From Elusimicrobiota bacterium (lineage in GTDB: Bacteria; Elusimicrobiota; Elusimicrobia; Elusimicrobiales; UBA9959), in assembly GCA_022703115.1 (NCBI GenBank), contig JAKLEK010000002.1:1-32924 (forward strand): a stretch of DNA of 32,924 nt, read 5' to 3'. Below are positions 14,341 through 21,277 of the stretch, piece by piece. A program made the translations under genes and the position numbers. Below the pieces are notes generated by a model, which saw nothing but the letters and a program-made list of their open reading frames with translations, searched no databases and was not told where the DNA came from. Each line of letters starts with the position of its first letter. The first letter of the stretch is position 1.

Positions 14341-15150
14341 ATGGCGTTGTTGAACCTCCATCTGCATTCCAATTATTCGGACGGCAGCCTGACGCCGTCC
14401 GGGCTGGCCGATGCCGTCGTAAAAGCCGGGATAGGCTGGGTCTCGCTTACCGACCACGACATCTGCGCCGGCTGGAGCGAACTGGAACCGCGGCTCAGGG
14501 AGCGCGGGGTGCGGTACCTGCGCGGCGTGGAAGTGAGCACCTCGGTGCACGACAACCTCCACATACTGGGTTACGGACTGGATGTGGGAAACAAAGTCCT
14601 ATCGGACCGCCTGGCGGTTTTCCGTTCCCGCCGCGTAGAGCGGGTGAAGAAGATAATAGCCCTTTTGAAGGAACAGGGCGTCGATATATCCTTCGAAGAA
14701 CTGAACGTAGAAGCCGACCACTGCTGCGGCCGGCCCCACATAGCCGATCTCATGAAAAAGCGCGGCCTGGTACGTACGCGCCAGAAGGCCTTCGAGAAGT
14801 ACATAGCTTACGGCAGGCCGGCCTACGTGCCGCCCTGCGGGCCCGGCATAGAGGAAGCGATCCGGACCATAAAGGACGCGGGCGGCATTACGGTGCTGGC
14901 CCACCCGGGCGTCGTGTACGACATCCTCGAACTCGGCAAGTGGAAGGAAATGGGGTTGGACGGAATAGAGGCCTTCTACCCCGCGCATACCGGCGTCCGC
15001 ACGCGGGAGTTCCTGTCCATGGCCAGGGCGCACGGCCTCCTGGTCACCGCCGGCACCGATTATCACGGACCCGATACCGGCCGCGGCGAGCTGTTCGGGT
15101 ACGAATGGCACGACGAATTCTTCGGGCCGCTCAAGGAACTGTTCGTATGA
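14341..15150 (+). CDS. PHP-domain phosphoesterase (RNase AM / nucleoside 3',5'-bisphosphate phosphatase-like)
   Basis: A 269-residue PHP-family protein of the YciV/TrpH type, metal-dependent enzymes that act on 3',5'-nucleotides or trim RNA 5' ends. Metal-binding motifs are all present: H7-x-H9 in LHLHSNYSDG, SLTDHD (38-40), RGVEVS, the CGRPHIADLM histidine, VLAHPG, and the final GTDYHG. The insert between the halves (DISFEELNVEAD, AYVPPCGPGIEEAIRTIKDAGG) is typical of this subfamily. It lies 93 bp after nfu; the gap contains a GGGGG/CCCCC hairpin near 14286-14303 without a U-run. It overlaps the GDPD gene by 4 bp. No good ribosome site precedes the ATG at the usual distance, so the start carries slight doubt. 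Confidence 0.88.
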   Translation: MALLNLHLHSNYSDGSLTPSGLADAVVKAGIGWVSLTDHDICAGWSELEPRLRERGVRYLRGVEVSTSVHDNLHILGYGLDVGNKVLSDRLAVFRSRRVERVKKIIALLKEQGVDISFEELNVEADHCCGRPHIADLMKKRGLVRTRQKAFEKYIAYGRPAYVPPCGPGIEEAIRTIKDAGGITVLAHPGVVYDILELGKWKEMGLDGIEAFYPAHTGVRTREFLSMARAHGLLVTAGTDYHGPDTGRGELFGYEWHDEFFGPLKELFV

Positions 15151-15875
15151 AAATAATCGCGCATCGCGGCGCTTCCGGTTACGCTCCCGGCAATACGCTT
15201 TCGGCCTTCGCTCTGGCATTGAAAATGGGATCGAAGGCGTTCGAACTGGACGTGCATCGTTCCCGGGACGGCCGGCTGGTGGTATGCCACGACTACGAAT
15301 TGGGCCGTCCCGCCGGCGCGCCCCTCAGGATAGCCTTATCGGATTACGCCGCCCTGAAGAAGATAAACGTAGGAGACAAGTTCGGTTTTCCATCCGAGCG
15401 CGTTCCGCTGCTCGAAGAAGCGCTGGACCTCATCGCCCCGTCCGCCGAATGGATAAATATCGAGATCAAGAACGACGGGGACGCGTATCCCGGGATAGAG
15501 GGGGACCTGCTCGCGGCCATCCGCGTCCGGCCTGGGCTTATCAAAAAGGTCCTGTTCTCAAGTTTCGATTACGGCACCGTAAAGCGGCTCAGGGCGCTGG
15601 AAAGCGGCGCCTCGCTGGGATATCTGCAGCGCGGGCTGAGGACGCTCTCCCTGCTGCCGGCCATTGTGCGCGCCAAAGCGGTGGGCGCCGTCAATTTCCA
15701 CTTCAGCCTGAGGAGCGCGTCACGCCTCAACATCGCCCTGGTCCGTAAGGCGGGACTGAAGGTCTGCGTCTATACGGTCAACAGCAAGCCGGACGCGCTG
15801 CGGCTGGCCGGCCTGGGAGCGGACGGGATATTTTCCGATTATCCGGACCTCCTCTCGCGGGGAGGAGGCCAATGA
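15147..15875 (+). CDS. Glycerophosphodiester phosphodiesterase
   Basis: Hydrolyses glycerophosphodiesters to glycerol-3-phosphate and an alcohol, recycling phospholipid head groups. The protein has 242 residues and no signal peptide, so it should be cytoplasmic (UgpQ-type). GDPD landmarks: the HRG motif with NT (IAHRGASGYAPGNTLSAFALAL), metal-binding E33-x-D35 (FELDVHRSRDG), catalytic-type H48-D49 (VVCHDYELGR), VPLLEEALDL, INIEIK, and the end VCVYTVNSKPDALRLAGLGADGIFSDYPDLL. The open frame extends further upstream but inside the PHP gene. ATG 15147 starts directly at the GDPD fold and overlaps the PHP stop. Its own stop overlaps nadA (ATGA), so the three genes are translationally coupled. Confidence 0.93.
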   Translation: MKIIAHRGASGYAPGNTLSAFALALKMGSKAFELDVHRSRDGRLVVCHDYELGRPAGAPLRIALSDYAALKKINVGDKFGFPSERVPLLEEALDLIAPSAEWINIEIKNDGDAYPGIEGDLLAAIRVRPGLIKKVLFSSFDYGTVKRLRALESGASLGYLQRGLRTLSLLPAIVRAKAVGAVNFHFSLRSASRLNIALVRKAGLKVCVYTVNSKPDALRLAGLGADGIFSDYPDLLSRGGGQ

Positions 15876-16891
15876 GCGCCTTGCCGGCCGAGCTCAGTGG
15901 AGAGATCGAAAGGCTGGCGGCCCGCGGCCTGAGCGCCGGCTGCCTGGCGAGGCCCATGAGGGATGTCGCCGCCCTGACCCTCAGTATAAACCGGCTCAAG
16001 GAAAGGAAGAAGGCCGTTATATGCGCGCACGTCTACCAGACGCCGGACATAATCTGCGGAGTGGGCGACCTGGTCGGCGATTCGTATAAATTGGCGGAGG
16101 AGGCCCGCGGTACCAAGGCGGAGAACGTGATCTTCTGCGGCGTGCATTTCATGGCCGAAACCGCCAAGATCCTTGACCCTTCGCGCCGGGTTTTCGTGCC
16201 GTCCGGCAACGCCGGCTGCTCTCTCAGCGAAAGCATAACCGCCGCCGACGTGCGTGAACTGAAGGCCCGGCACCCCGGCCTGCCGGTGGTGACCTATATA
16301 AACACTTCGGCCGGGGTCAAGGCCGAATCGGACTGTGTCGTGACCAGCGCGAACGCCGAAAAGATCCTCGTTAAGATGTACCGCGAACATGAGCGGCTCA
16401 TCTTCATCCCGGACCGTTTCATGGGCGCTAACCTGGCCCGGAAGCTGGGCAAGACCCCCGGCAAGGATATCATCCTGTGGAACGGGTCCTGCGTAGTGCA
16501 CGAGAAGTTCGATCCCCGGCTCATAGAGACCTACCGCCGCCGGTATCCGGGCCTGGTCGCTTTGGCGCACGCCGAATGCCCTTCCGAGATAATAAACGCC
16601 GTGGACTTCATGGGCGGGACCGGCGACATGCTGTCTTACGTGCGGGATACAGGAGCTTCGGCCTATCTGCTGGTCACCGAGTGCGGCTTCGGGGAGCTGG
16701 CGCGGCTCAGGTTCCCGGAAAAGAACTTCATAGCGATGTGCAGGCTGTGTCCGTACATGAAATCCATTACGCTCGACAGCGTCCTCGACGCTCTCGAGCG
16801 CCTCCCTGCGGAATTGGAAGTGACAGTTCCGCCCGACACCGCGGCGCGGGCCCGCGTGGCCATCGAGAAGATGTTCGAACTGGCGAGATGA
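15872..16891 (+). CDS. nadA: Quinolinate synthase NadA
   Basis: NadA condenses iminoaspartate with dihydroxyacetone phosphate to quinolinate, using a [4Fe-4S] cluster, in de novo NAD synthesis. The 339-residue protein shows CAHVYQTPDIICGVGDLVGDSYKLA, FCGVHFMAETAKIL, and the three expected cluster ligands. These are C116 (GNAGCSLSES), C207 (WNGSCVVHEKF) and C293 (CRLCPYMKSITL). The conserved TECGFG Cys (271) is also present. GGAGGAGG precedes the ATG, which overlaps the GDPD stop. Neither nadB nor aspartate dehydrogenase, which supply iminoaspartate, is in the window; nadD is at 6.2 kb. The end is 4 bp from the convergent methyltransferase gene. Confidence 0.97.
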   Translation: MSALPAELSGEIERLAARGLSAGCLARPMRDVAALTLSINRLKERKKAVICAHVYQTPDIICGVGDLVGDSYKLAEEARGTKAENVIFCGVHFMAETAKILDPSRRVFVPSGNAGCSLSESITAADVRELKARHPGLPVVTYINTSAGVKAESDCVVTSANAEKILVKMYREHERLIFIPDRFMGANLARKLGKTPGKDIILWNGSCVVHEKFDPRLIETYRRRYPGLVALAHAECPSEIINAVDFMGGTGDMLSYVRDTGASAYLLVTECGFGELARLRFPEKNFIAMCRLCPYMKSITLDSVLDALERLPAELEVTVPPDTAARARVAIEKMFELAR

Positions 16892-16895
16892 GAGT

Positions 16896-17642
16896 TCAGC
16901 CGGTTCGGCGCGCCAGCACTATGAGCCGGCGTGAACCCGGCCCGAAAGGCGAACCGTCGAATCCGCCCCAACACCTGAGAGGCTTAAGGCCGGCCTTGCG
17001 GAGGGCGGCGGATATCCTGGCTTTGGAATAAAGACGTACGAAATAGGTCCTGCTCTCGGCTGCGCCGCCCTTGAGCCGCGTCCGGGTGGTCACGATACCG
17101 TCCCCTGCCGGTTCGCTTTCGTCCAGCGAATAGTCGTTTTTCCCCAGCCTTTCCCAGTACCTTTGCCTGAGCTCGCTCTTCAACCGTTCCCTGTTGACGA
17201 TGTCCAGAAGGAAGTATCCCCCCGGCCTGAGCGCCCGCGCCGTTCCCTTGAGAACCCGCATGTCGTCCGAGAATTTCCGGAAATAACCGAAGCTGGTGAA
17301 AAGGCTGGTCACCGCGTCGAACTCCCCCTTGAAGGCCAGGCGGCGCATATCCCCTTTCAGGAAGCGGACCTTGACCCGGGCTTTCGCGGCCCTTTCCGCG
17401 GCCTCCTTCAAATAGTCGGCGGAAAGGTCGTAGCCGGTGACCTCCAGCCCTTTTTTCGCCAGCGGTACGGCGTGCCGGCCGGGCCCGCAGCAGAGGTCCA
17501 GCAGCCGGTCCCCGGCGCGGAGCTTCATCTTCCGTATAACGAAGGAGGCCTCTGCGCCGGCTTTGGCTAGGGCCGCGGGAGAGGCGGGGTTGTAGAAGGA
17601 AGTCTTAAAAAAAGATCTGTGCCATTCGCCCGGTATGCGCAT
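16896..17642 (-). CDS. Class I SAM-dependent methyltransferase (Methyltransf_25-type)
   Basis: A 248-residue Rossmann-fold methyltransferase of unknown substrate. Motif I is LLDLCCGPGRHAVPLAKKG, motif II ends VTGYDLSADYLKEA, and the acidic loop is FLKGDMRRLAF. These are followed by FDAVTSLFTSFGYFRKFSDDMRVLKGTARALRPGGYFLLDIVN, the usual post-motif helix and strand. The C-terminal half (about 150-248) is a beta-rich cap as in small-molecule methyltransferases. ATG 17642 has GGAGGG seven bases upstream. The gene is divergent from the EamA transporter with about 58 bp between the starts, and convergent with nadA with only 4 bp between the stops. Nothing shows the substrate. Confidence 0.85.
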   Translation of the reverse strand: MRIPGEWHRSFFKTSFYNPASPAALAKAGAEASFVIRKMKLRAGDRLLDLCCGPGRHAVPLAKKGLEVTGYDLSADYLKEAAERAAKARVKVRFLKGDMRRLAFKGEFDAVTSLFTSFGYFRKFSDDMRVLKGTARALRPGGYFLLDIVNRERLKSELRQRYWERLGKNDYSLDESEPAGDGIVTTRTRLKGGAAESRTYFVRLYSKARISAALRKAGLKPLRCWGGFDGSPFGPGSRRLIVLARRTG

Positions 17643-17688
17643 AAGGGTCCCTCCGTCAGGTCCGGATGTTCCGCGGTTTAATTTTACC

Positions 17689-17694
17689 TATAAT
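17689..17694 (+). promoter_or_regulatory. Consensus -10 element directly before the EamA gene (predicted leaderless start)
   Basis: A perfect TATAAT ends six bases before the ATG at 17701. Bacterial transcripts start about seven bases after the -10, so the mRNA should begin at or next to the A of the start codon. No Shine-Dalgarno sequence is present. Confidence 0.5.
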
Positions 17695-17700
17695 ATCAGC

Positions 17701-18576
17701 ATGAAGTATATCCAGATCATAGCCGCTTCGGTGATATGGGGCAGCGCGTACCCGTTCACTAAATATCTGGTCGGGGAGGTCTCCCCGCTGACGGCCGTTA
17801 CCTTGCGGACTTCGATAGGCGCGCTGGTGCTGCTGGCGGCGTCCGGAGTACGTTTCGAGCCCGCCGGTCCCCGGCCCCGGTTCTTCTGGAAGATCTTCGC
17901 GCTTTCCCTGCTGGGCGTGTCCGTCCAGCAGTACGTGCAGGCCTACGCCCTGAGGTTCACCAGCGCGGGGCATGCCGGCTGGCTTATAGTGACCATCCCG
18001 ATAATGGTGGCGGCCGCCATGGCGCTGCTCGGAGAGCGGCTGGGCCGACATAAAGCGGCCGCCCTCGCTCTGGGTTCGGCCGGCGCCCTGCTGGTCGTCT
18101 TTTCCGGCGCCCCCGGGCCGGCCGGGACCGCGGCCGCCGCGATGAGGGCCGACATGATCTTTCTGATAAGCTGCCTGAACTGGACCGGCTATGTGGTGCT
18201 GAGCAGGAAATGGTTCTCGGCCCGGTCTCAGGCCGAGATCACCTCGGCCACAATGTTCACGGCCATGCTCACTCTGCTGGCGGTCTGGGTCGTCTCGGGA
18301 GGAGCCGCCGATCTCGCGTCGCTCTCGTTCAAAGGCTGGTTATGCGCGGCGTATCTGGGGGCGCTGTCTTCGGCGCTGGCTTACACTTTCTGGAACAATT
18401 CCGTGGAAAGGCTGGGCCCGGTTACGGCGTCCTACTTCATATACCTGCAGCCTTTCGCCGCCGCCCTGTCTGCCTATATATTCATCGGAGAGCGGCCGGC
18501 CCCGTGGGCCTTTGCAGGAGGCGGCCTGATAATGGCGGGGGTCTATTTCGTGAACATGAACGGGGCGCGCCGCTGA
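17701..18576 (+). CDS. EamA/DMT-family transporter
   Basis: A ten-helix drug/metabolite transporter-type membrane protein, 291 residues. Two EamA repeats are visible. The first begins IIAASVIWGSAYPFTKYLVGEVSPLTAVTLRTSIGALVLL and ends near VVFSGA. The second begins MIFLISCLNWTGYVVLSRKWF and ends AYIFIGERPAPWAFAGGGLIMAGVYFVNM. The conserved GER motif occurs at the end of both repeats (LLGERLG and FIGERPA). Substrate cannot be told; relatives export amino acids, nucleosides or other metabolites. The start at 17701 is preferred over an in-frame upstream ATG (17635), because it begins at the first membrane segment and the promoter lies between the two. It is convergent with the GNAT gene (12-bp gap). 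Confidence 0.9.
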   Translation: MKYIQIIAASVIWGSAYPFTKYLVGEVSPLTAVTLRTSIGALVLLAASGVRFEPAGPRPRFFWKIFALSLLGVSVQQYVQAYALRFTSAGHAGWLIVTIPIMVAAAMALLGERLGRHKAAALALGSAGALLVVFSGAPGPAGTAAAAMRADMIFLISCLNWTGYVVLSRKWFSARSQAEITSATMFTAMLTLLAVWVVSGGAADLASLSFKGWLCAAYLGALSSALAYTFWNNSVERLGPVTASYFIYLQPFAAALSAYIFIGERPAPWAFAGGGLIMAGVYFVNMNGARR

Positions 18577-18588
18577 ACGCGGGGCCGC

Positions 18589-19062
18589 TCAGCCTTTAAG
18601 CATGTTCCTGTAAACGCCCGGCTCCGACCCCTCTATGACCGAGGCTCCGGCGGCTTTCCTGAAAAATTCAGCCGAGGCGGCCCAGCCTATTATCGCGTAG
18701 CCGTAGCCGGCCTCGCGCATGGCTTCCAGGGTCCTTAGGGTCAGGGCCTTTCCCAAACCGGCTTTGCGCTGAGCCTCGTCCACGCCCACCGGCCCGAAGA
18801 ACCCTTTGCACGTGGCGTCGTAGCAGGCGAAGCCGGCGATCTTTCCGTCTTTCAGGGCCACGAAGCAGGAGCAGGGCAGGCGGGAGAAGGCGGCCTCGCA
18901 CTCCGACGCCCAGGCTTTAGGGAATTTCGCCGCCACCCAGTCCCTTACCACGTGTCTCTCTGGAGGGATGACCCTTTTTATCGTTATGCCGGAAGAGGCC
19001 AGGTCCTCGTACAGCTTTCCGGGGTCGGGGAGCGCGTAGAGTTTCACCAGCAGATCGGCCAT
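18589..19062 (-). CDS. GNAT-family N-acetyltransferase
   Basis: A 157-residue acetyl-CoA-dependent acyltransferase. The GNAT core runs from CFVALKDGKIAGFACYDATCKGFFGPVGVDEAQRKAGLGKALTLRTLEAMREAGYGYAIIGW to the C-terminal strand. The acetyl-CoA pyrophosphate loop is RKAGLGKA, in place of the usual Q/RxxGxG/A. An N-terminal extension of about 65 residues (DLLVKLYALPDPGKLYEDLASSGITIKRVIPPE) precedes the fold. Substrate unknown. GGAGG lies about six bases before the ATG, inside the end of the upstream gene, whose stop is 1 bp away. It is thus the last gene of the folD/secreted-protein/GNAT unit. Convergent with the EamA gene. Confidence 0.85.
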   Translation of the reverse strand: MADLLVKLYALPDPGKLYEDLASSGITIKRVIPPERHVVRDWVAAKFPKAWASECEAAFSRLPCSCFVALKDGKIAGFACYDATCKGFFGPVGVDEAQRKAGLGKALTLRTLEAMREAGYGYAIIGWAASAEFFRKAAGASVIEGSEPGVYRNMLKG

Positions 19063-19063
19063 A

Positions 19064-19651
19064 TCATTCCTCCGGTGCGTCCTGCGGGGGTTGTCCGCCG
19101 CCCGTCCCGAAGTCCAGTTTGTCTTCTTCTTTTTCCGTACGATCCGCCGCGGGTTTCGCCGCGGAGGATTTTTTGCCGGCGGATGGTTTTTTCCTGGGTT
19201 TCGGTTCTTTGATGATCGGATTGGTCTTTTTGTCGAAAGTGTAAACGGGCGGACGGTCTATCCTGTTGAATTTATACTCGGATACCGGCGGAGGCGGTGT
19301 CTTTTTCGCCTTTTTCTTATTATCCTTTTTCTTTCCGGCCGGGGCCGGCTTGGCGGGTTTCGGCAGCAGCGTGATGCGTCCGCCGTCCGCCGGTACGCCG
19401 GCTTCCGGGGTGTCGACGAGGTCCTCTTCCGGGGCGTTCTCTTCCGCAGGCTCCCCGTCGGTCGCCGCCGGCTTTTCGGCCGCTTTCCCGTCCCTGGTTT
19501 CCGCGTTCCCTTCCGCCGCGTCCTCTTTCTCCACCGCGGCGCCGGCCGACGAGTCCTGGCCGGAGGTTTCCGGCATGCGTATCCGGACCTGGGCCGAGGC
19601 GGCGGACAGCAGTGTCAGCGTAAGGGAGAGCGAAACAAGCAGGATCTTCAT
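19064..19651 (-). CDS. Secreted low-complexity protein (unknown function)
   Basis: The first 20 residues or so (MKILLVSLSLTLTLLSAASA, then QV) form a clear Sec signal peptide with an A-x-A cleavage site. The mature 175 residues are almost wholly Ala, Glu, Lys, Pro, Gly and Asp. An acidic first half (EKEDAAEGNAETRDGKAAEKPAATDGEPAEENAPEEDLV) is followed by basic blocks (KPAKPAPAGKKKDNKKKAKKTPPPP). One more ordered-looking segment is VSEYKFNRIDRPPVYTFDKKTNPIIKEPK. It is probably periplasmic and mostly disordered. No homologous family was recognised. It lies 20 bp downstream of folD and 1 bp upstream of the GNAT gene. There is no reason to link it with folate chemistry beyond co-transcription. 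Confidence 0.7.
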   Translation of the reverse strand: MKILLVSLSLTLTLLSAASAQVRIRMPETSGQDSSAGAAVEKEDAAEGNAETRDGKAAEKPAATDGEPAEENAPEEDLVDTPEAGVPADGGRITLLPKPAKPAPAGKKKDNKKKAKKTPPPPVSEYKFNRIDRPPVYTFDKKTNPIIKEPKPRKKPSAGKKSSAAKPAADRTEKEEDKLDFGTGGGQPPQDAPEE

Positions 19652-19671
19652 GGTATATCGGGTCCTTTAAT

Positions 19672-20547
19672 TCAGCGGCGCAGGCCGTTCTCTGCGGCTT
19701 TCACGCTGGCTTCCAGCAGCGAGGCCAGCGTGACGGGGCCGACCCCGCCCGGCACCGGCGTTACGGCTTTTACTTTACCGTTCAGGTCTTCGAAGTCGGC
19801 GTCCCCGCACATTTTGCCGTTCTCGTCCAGGTTGGTTCCCACGTCTATCACCACGCAATCGGGCGAAAGCATGCCCGCCTTCAGCCAGCGCGCCCTGCCG
19901 GCCGCGGTCACCACGATGTCAGAAGCCTTGAAAACGGAGGCGATGTCGGCGGTCTTCGTGTGGCAGACGGTCACTGTGGCGTCTAATCCGGTCAGCATGT
20001 GCGCCAGCGGGCGCCCCACTACCGCGGAGCGCCCCGCGACGGCGACCCGCCGGCCTTTGACCTCTATCCCGTGATGCTTTAAAAGGCGGATCACCGCGAG
20101 CGCGGTGCAGGGAACGAAAAAGCCCGCGCGCTCCGGGTCGCCGCCTCTGGAAATGAACAGGCGGCCCATGTTGGCTGAGGAAAGCGCGTCAACGTCCTTC
20201 GCGGCGGGGACGGCGTCCCACATGCCGGTCGTTTCGAACCCTTCCGGCAGAGGGCGCTCTATCATGACCGCGTCGGTCCCCGCGTCGGAACCGAGCCTGG
20301 AGAGAAGCTTCAGGAACCCGGCCAGGCCCTCCCCTGCGTCCGGCTTGATGAGCTCGGTCCGTATGCCCAGGCGCGCGCACGCGGCGAGTTTGCGCTGGAC
20401 GTAGATGGCGGACGGGGAGTCTTCGAAATAATTGACCACCGCCAGCGAGGGCGGGCGTCCCGCCGCCGCGGAAAAAGCGGCGATCCGCGGCGAGAGCGCG
20501 TCGAGGATGCTCTTCGAGAGGGTTTTTCCTTCCAGCAGCGCCGTCAT
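19672..20547 (-). CDS. folD: Methylenetetrahydrofolate dehydrogenase / cyclohydrolase FolD, divergent
   Basis: FolD oxidises 5,10-methylene-THF to methenyl-THF and hydrolyses this to 10-formyl-THF, feeding purine and fMet synthesis. The 291-residue protein has the catalytic YxxxK (Y49-K53, AIYVQRKLAA), the NADP-site GRSAVVGRPLAHML, and the signature TPVPGGVGPVTLASLLEASV. Two conserved spots differ. The segment normally written VQLPLP reads MIERPLP, so the Gln that partners the catalytic Lys is Glu; and KDVDGF is KDVDAL. Activity is likely but may be altered. The ATG has AAGGA immediately before it (spacing too short to be ideal) and a TAATAT-type -10 close by, so a short or absent leader is possible. 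A terminator separates it from the upstream 79-residue gene. Confidence 0.92.
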   Translation of the reverse strand: MTALLEGKTLSKSILDALSPRIAAFSAAAGRPPSLAVVNYFEDSPSAIYVQRKLAACARLGIRTELIKPDAGEGLAGFLKLLSRLGSDAGTDAVMIERPLPEGFETTGMWDAVPAAKDVDALSSANMGRLFISRGGDPERAGFFVPCTALAVIRLLKHHGIEVKGRRVAVAGRSAVVGRPLAHMLTGLDATVTVCHTKTADIASVFKASDIVVTAAGRARWLKAGMLSPDCVVIDVGTNLDENGKMCGDADFEDLNGKVKAVTPVPGGVGPVTLASLLEASVKAAENGLRR

Positions 20548-20597
20548 TCCTTAATATTACCAAATTTGTCCCGGTCCCGGCAGGGCGGCGGGACCAT

Positions 20598-20630
20598 AAA
20601 AAAACCGCCCGCTTGCGGCGGACGGTTTTT
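20598..20630 (-). terminator. Intrinsic terminator, bidirectional in form
   Basis: CCGCCCGC (20605-20612) pairs with GCGGACGG (20618-20625) with one mismatch and a 5-nt loop. The stem is extended by flanking A and T runs (A 20598-20604, T 20626-20630). Read on the minus strand it ends in a U-run and closes the transcript of the 79-residue gene ahead of folD. Confidence 0.8.
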
Positions 20631-20653
20631 CGTACTGCGGAGAAAAAGACGTC

Positions 20654-20893
20654 TTATTTCTTTTTCTTGGTCTTGGCGTTGACCATCTTGGCGCGGCCGA
20701 TATCGCCGGCCTTGTCGAGATAATAGAGGTAGCCCGGCTCCTTCCTGACGCCGACCTTGGTCACCTTCTGGGGCTTTCCGCCCTTTTTCCCGCCGCGGGC
20801 CATCTTGGCGCGGGCGACGTCCCCGGCCTTGTCTATGTAATAGAGGAAACCGTCCTCTCTCTTTACGCCTACTTTCTGTACTTTTTCACCCAT
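20654..20893 (-). CDS. Small basic protein built from two tandem copies of a 39-residue motif
   Basis: Function unknown. The 79 residues consist of two repeats offset by 39 positions. The first runs from K4 (KVQKVGVKREDGFLYYIDKAG, then DVARAKMARGGKKGGK); the second from K43 (KVTKVGVRKEPGYLYYLDKAG, then DIGRAKMVNAKTKKKK). Each unit has an aromatic LYY(I/L)DK turn, GD(V/I)xRAKM and a lysine-rich tail, suggesting a small two-domain nucleic-acid or ribosome-binding protein. I believe similar small proteins occur in several uncultured phyla, but no function is known to me. Expression signals are strong: AGGAGG eight bases before the ATG, a promoter with 17-bp spacing, its own terminator. It is monocistronic. 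Confidence 0.8.
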   Translation of the reverse strand: MGEKVQKVGVKREDGFLYYIDKAGDVARAKMARGGKKGGKPQKVTKVGVRKEPGYLYYLDKAGDIGRAKMVNAKTKKKK

Positions 20894-20929
20894 TATAAGG
20901 TCCTCCTGCAGAACGAGTCTCTAACGAAA

Positions 20930-20958
20930 ATTCTACACTATATCGTCGTAGAAATCAA
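20930..20958 (-). promoter_or_regulatory. Promoter of the 79-residue protein gene
   Basis: On the minus strand, TTGATT (20958-20953), a 17-bp spacer and TAGAAT (20935-20930) form a good housekeeping promoter. It gives a leader of about 30 nt containing the AGGAGG site. Confidence 0.6.
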
Positions 20959-20999
20959 TACCGGGCAAGAAGCAGAACGAGATATGGTTGGAGGGGAGG

Positions 21000-21239
21000 C
21001 CGGGGATTTGGCGGAGCAAACCGTCACGGAGGCCCGAACTTGCGTAAGCGAGAGGGCCGGGCGGACTACGCTATCCTGTCGTGTGTTCGTGGACGCAACT
21101 CGTGAGGGGGGGCTGGGCTATCGAAGGTTTGCTACGGACACTGTGCGAGGCCGTCTGAGGGCCATAGGCCTTGAAACGGCACTGGCATAGCCGAGACCCC
21201 GTGTTTGCGGAGCCAAACCCCGGACAGGCCCCCGAACCC
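21000..21239 (+). repeat. Palindromic repeat element C (copy of intergenic family)
   Basis: The core 21063-21100 matches 13716-13753 at 36 of 38 positions, with weaker similarity back to 21022. The ends pair with each other: CCGGGG-TTTGGC-GCAAAC at 21000-21020 is complementary to GTTTGC-GCCAAACCCCGG at 21202-21222, so the element is a large imperfect palindrome of about 225-240 bp. The right end CAGGCCCCCGAACCC (21225-21239) recurs in elements B and D. It fills most of the 384-bp gap between the 79-residue gene and the alpha/beta hydrolase; besides the promoter at 20930-20958 nothing else was seen there. No open frame of protein character is present. Confidence 0.75.
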
Positions 21240-21277
21240 TACGCGGAACTCTTGATGTCGCCCAGCCGGACGCGCGG

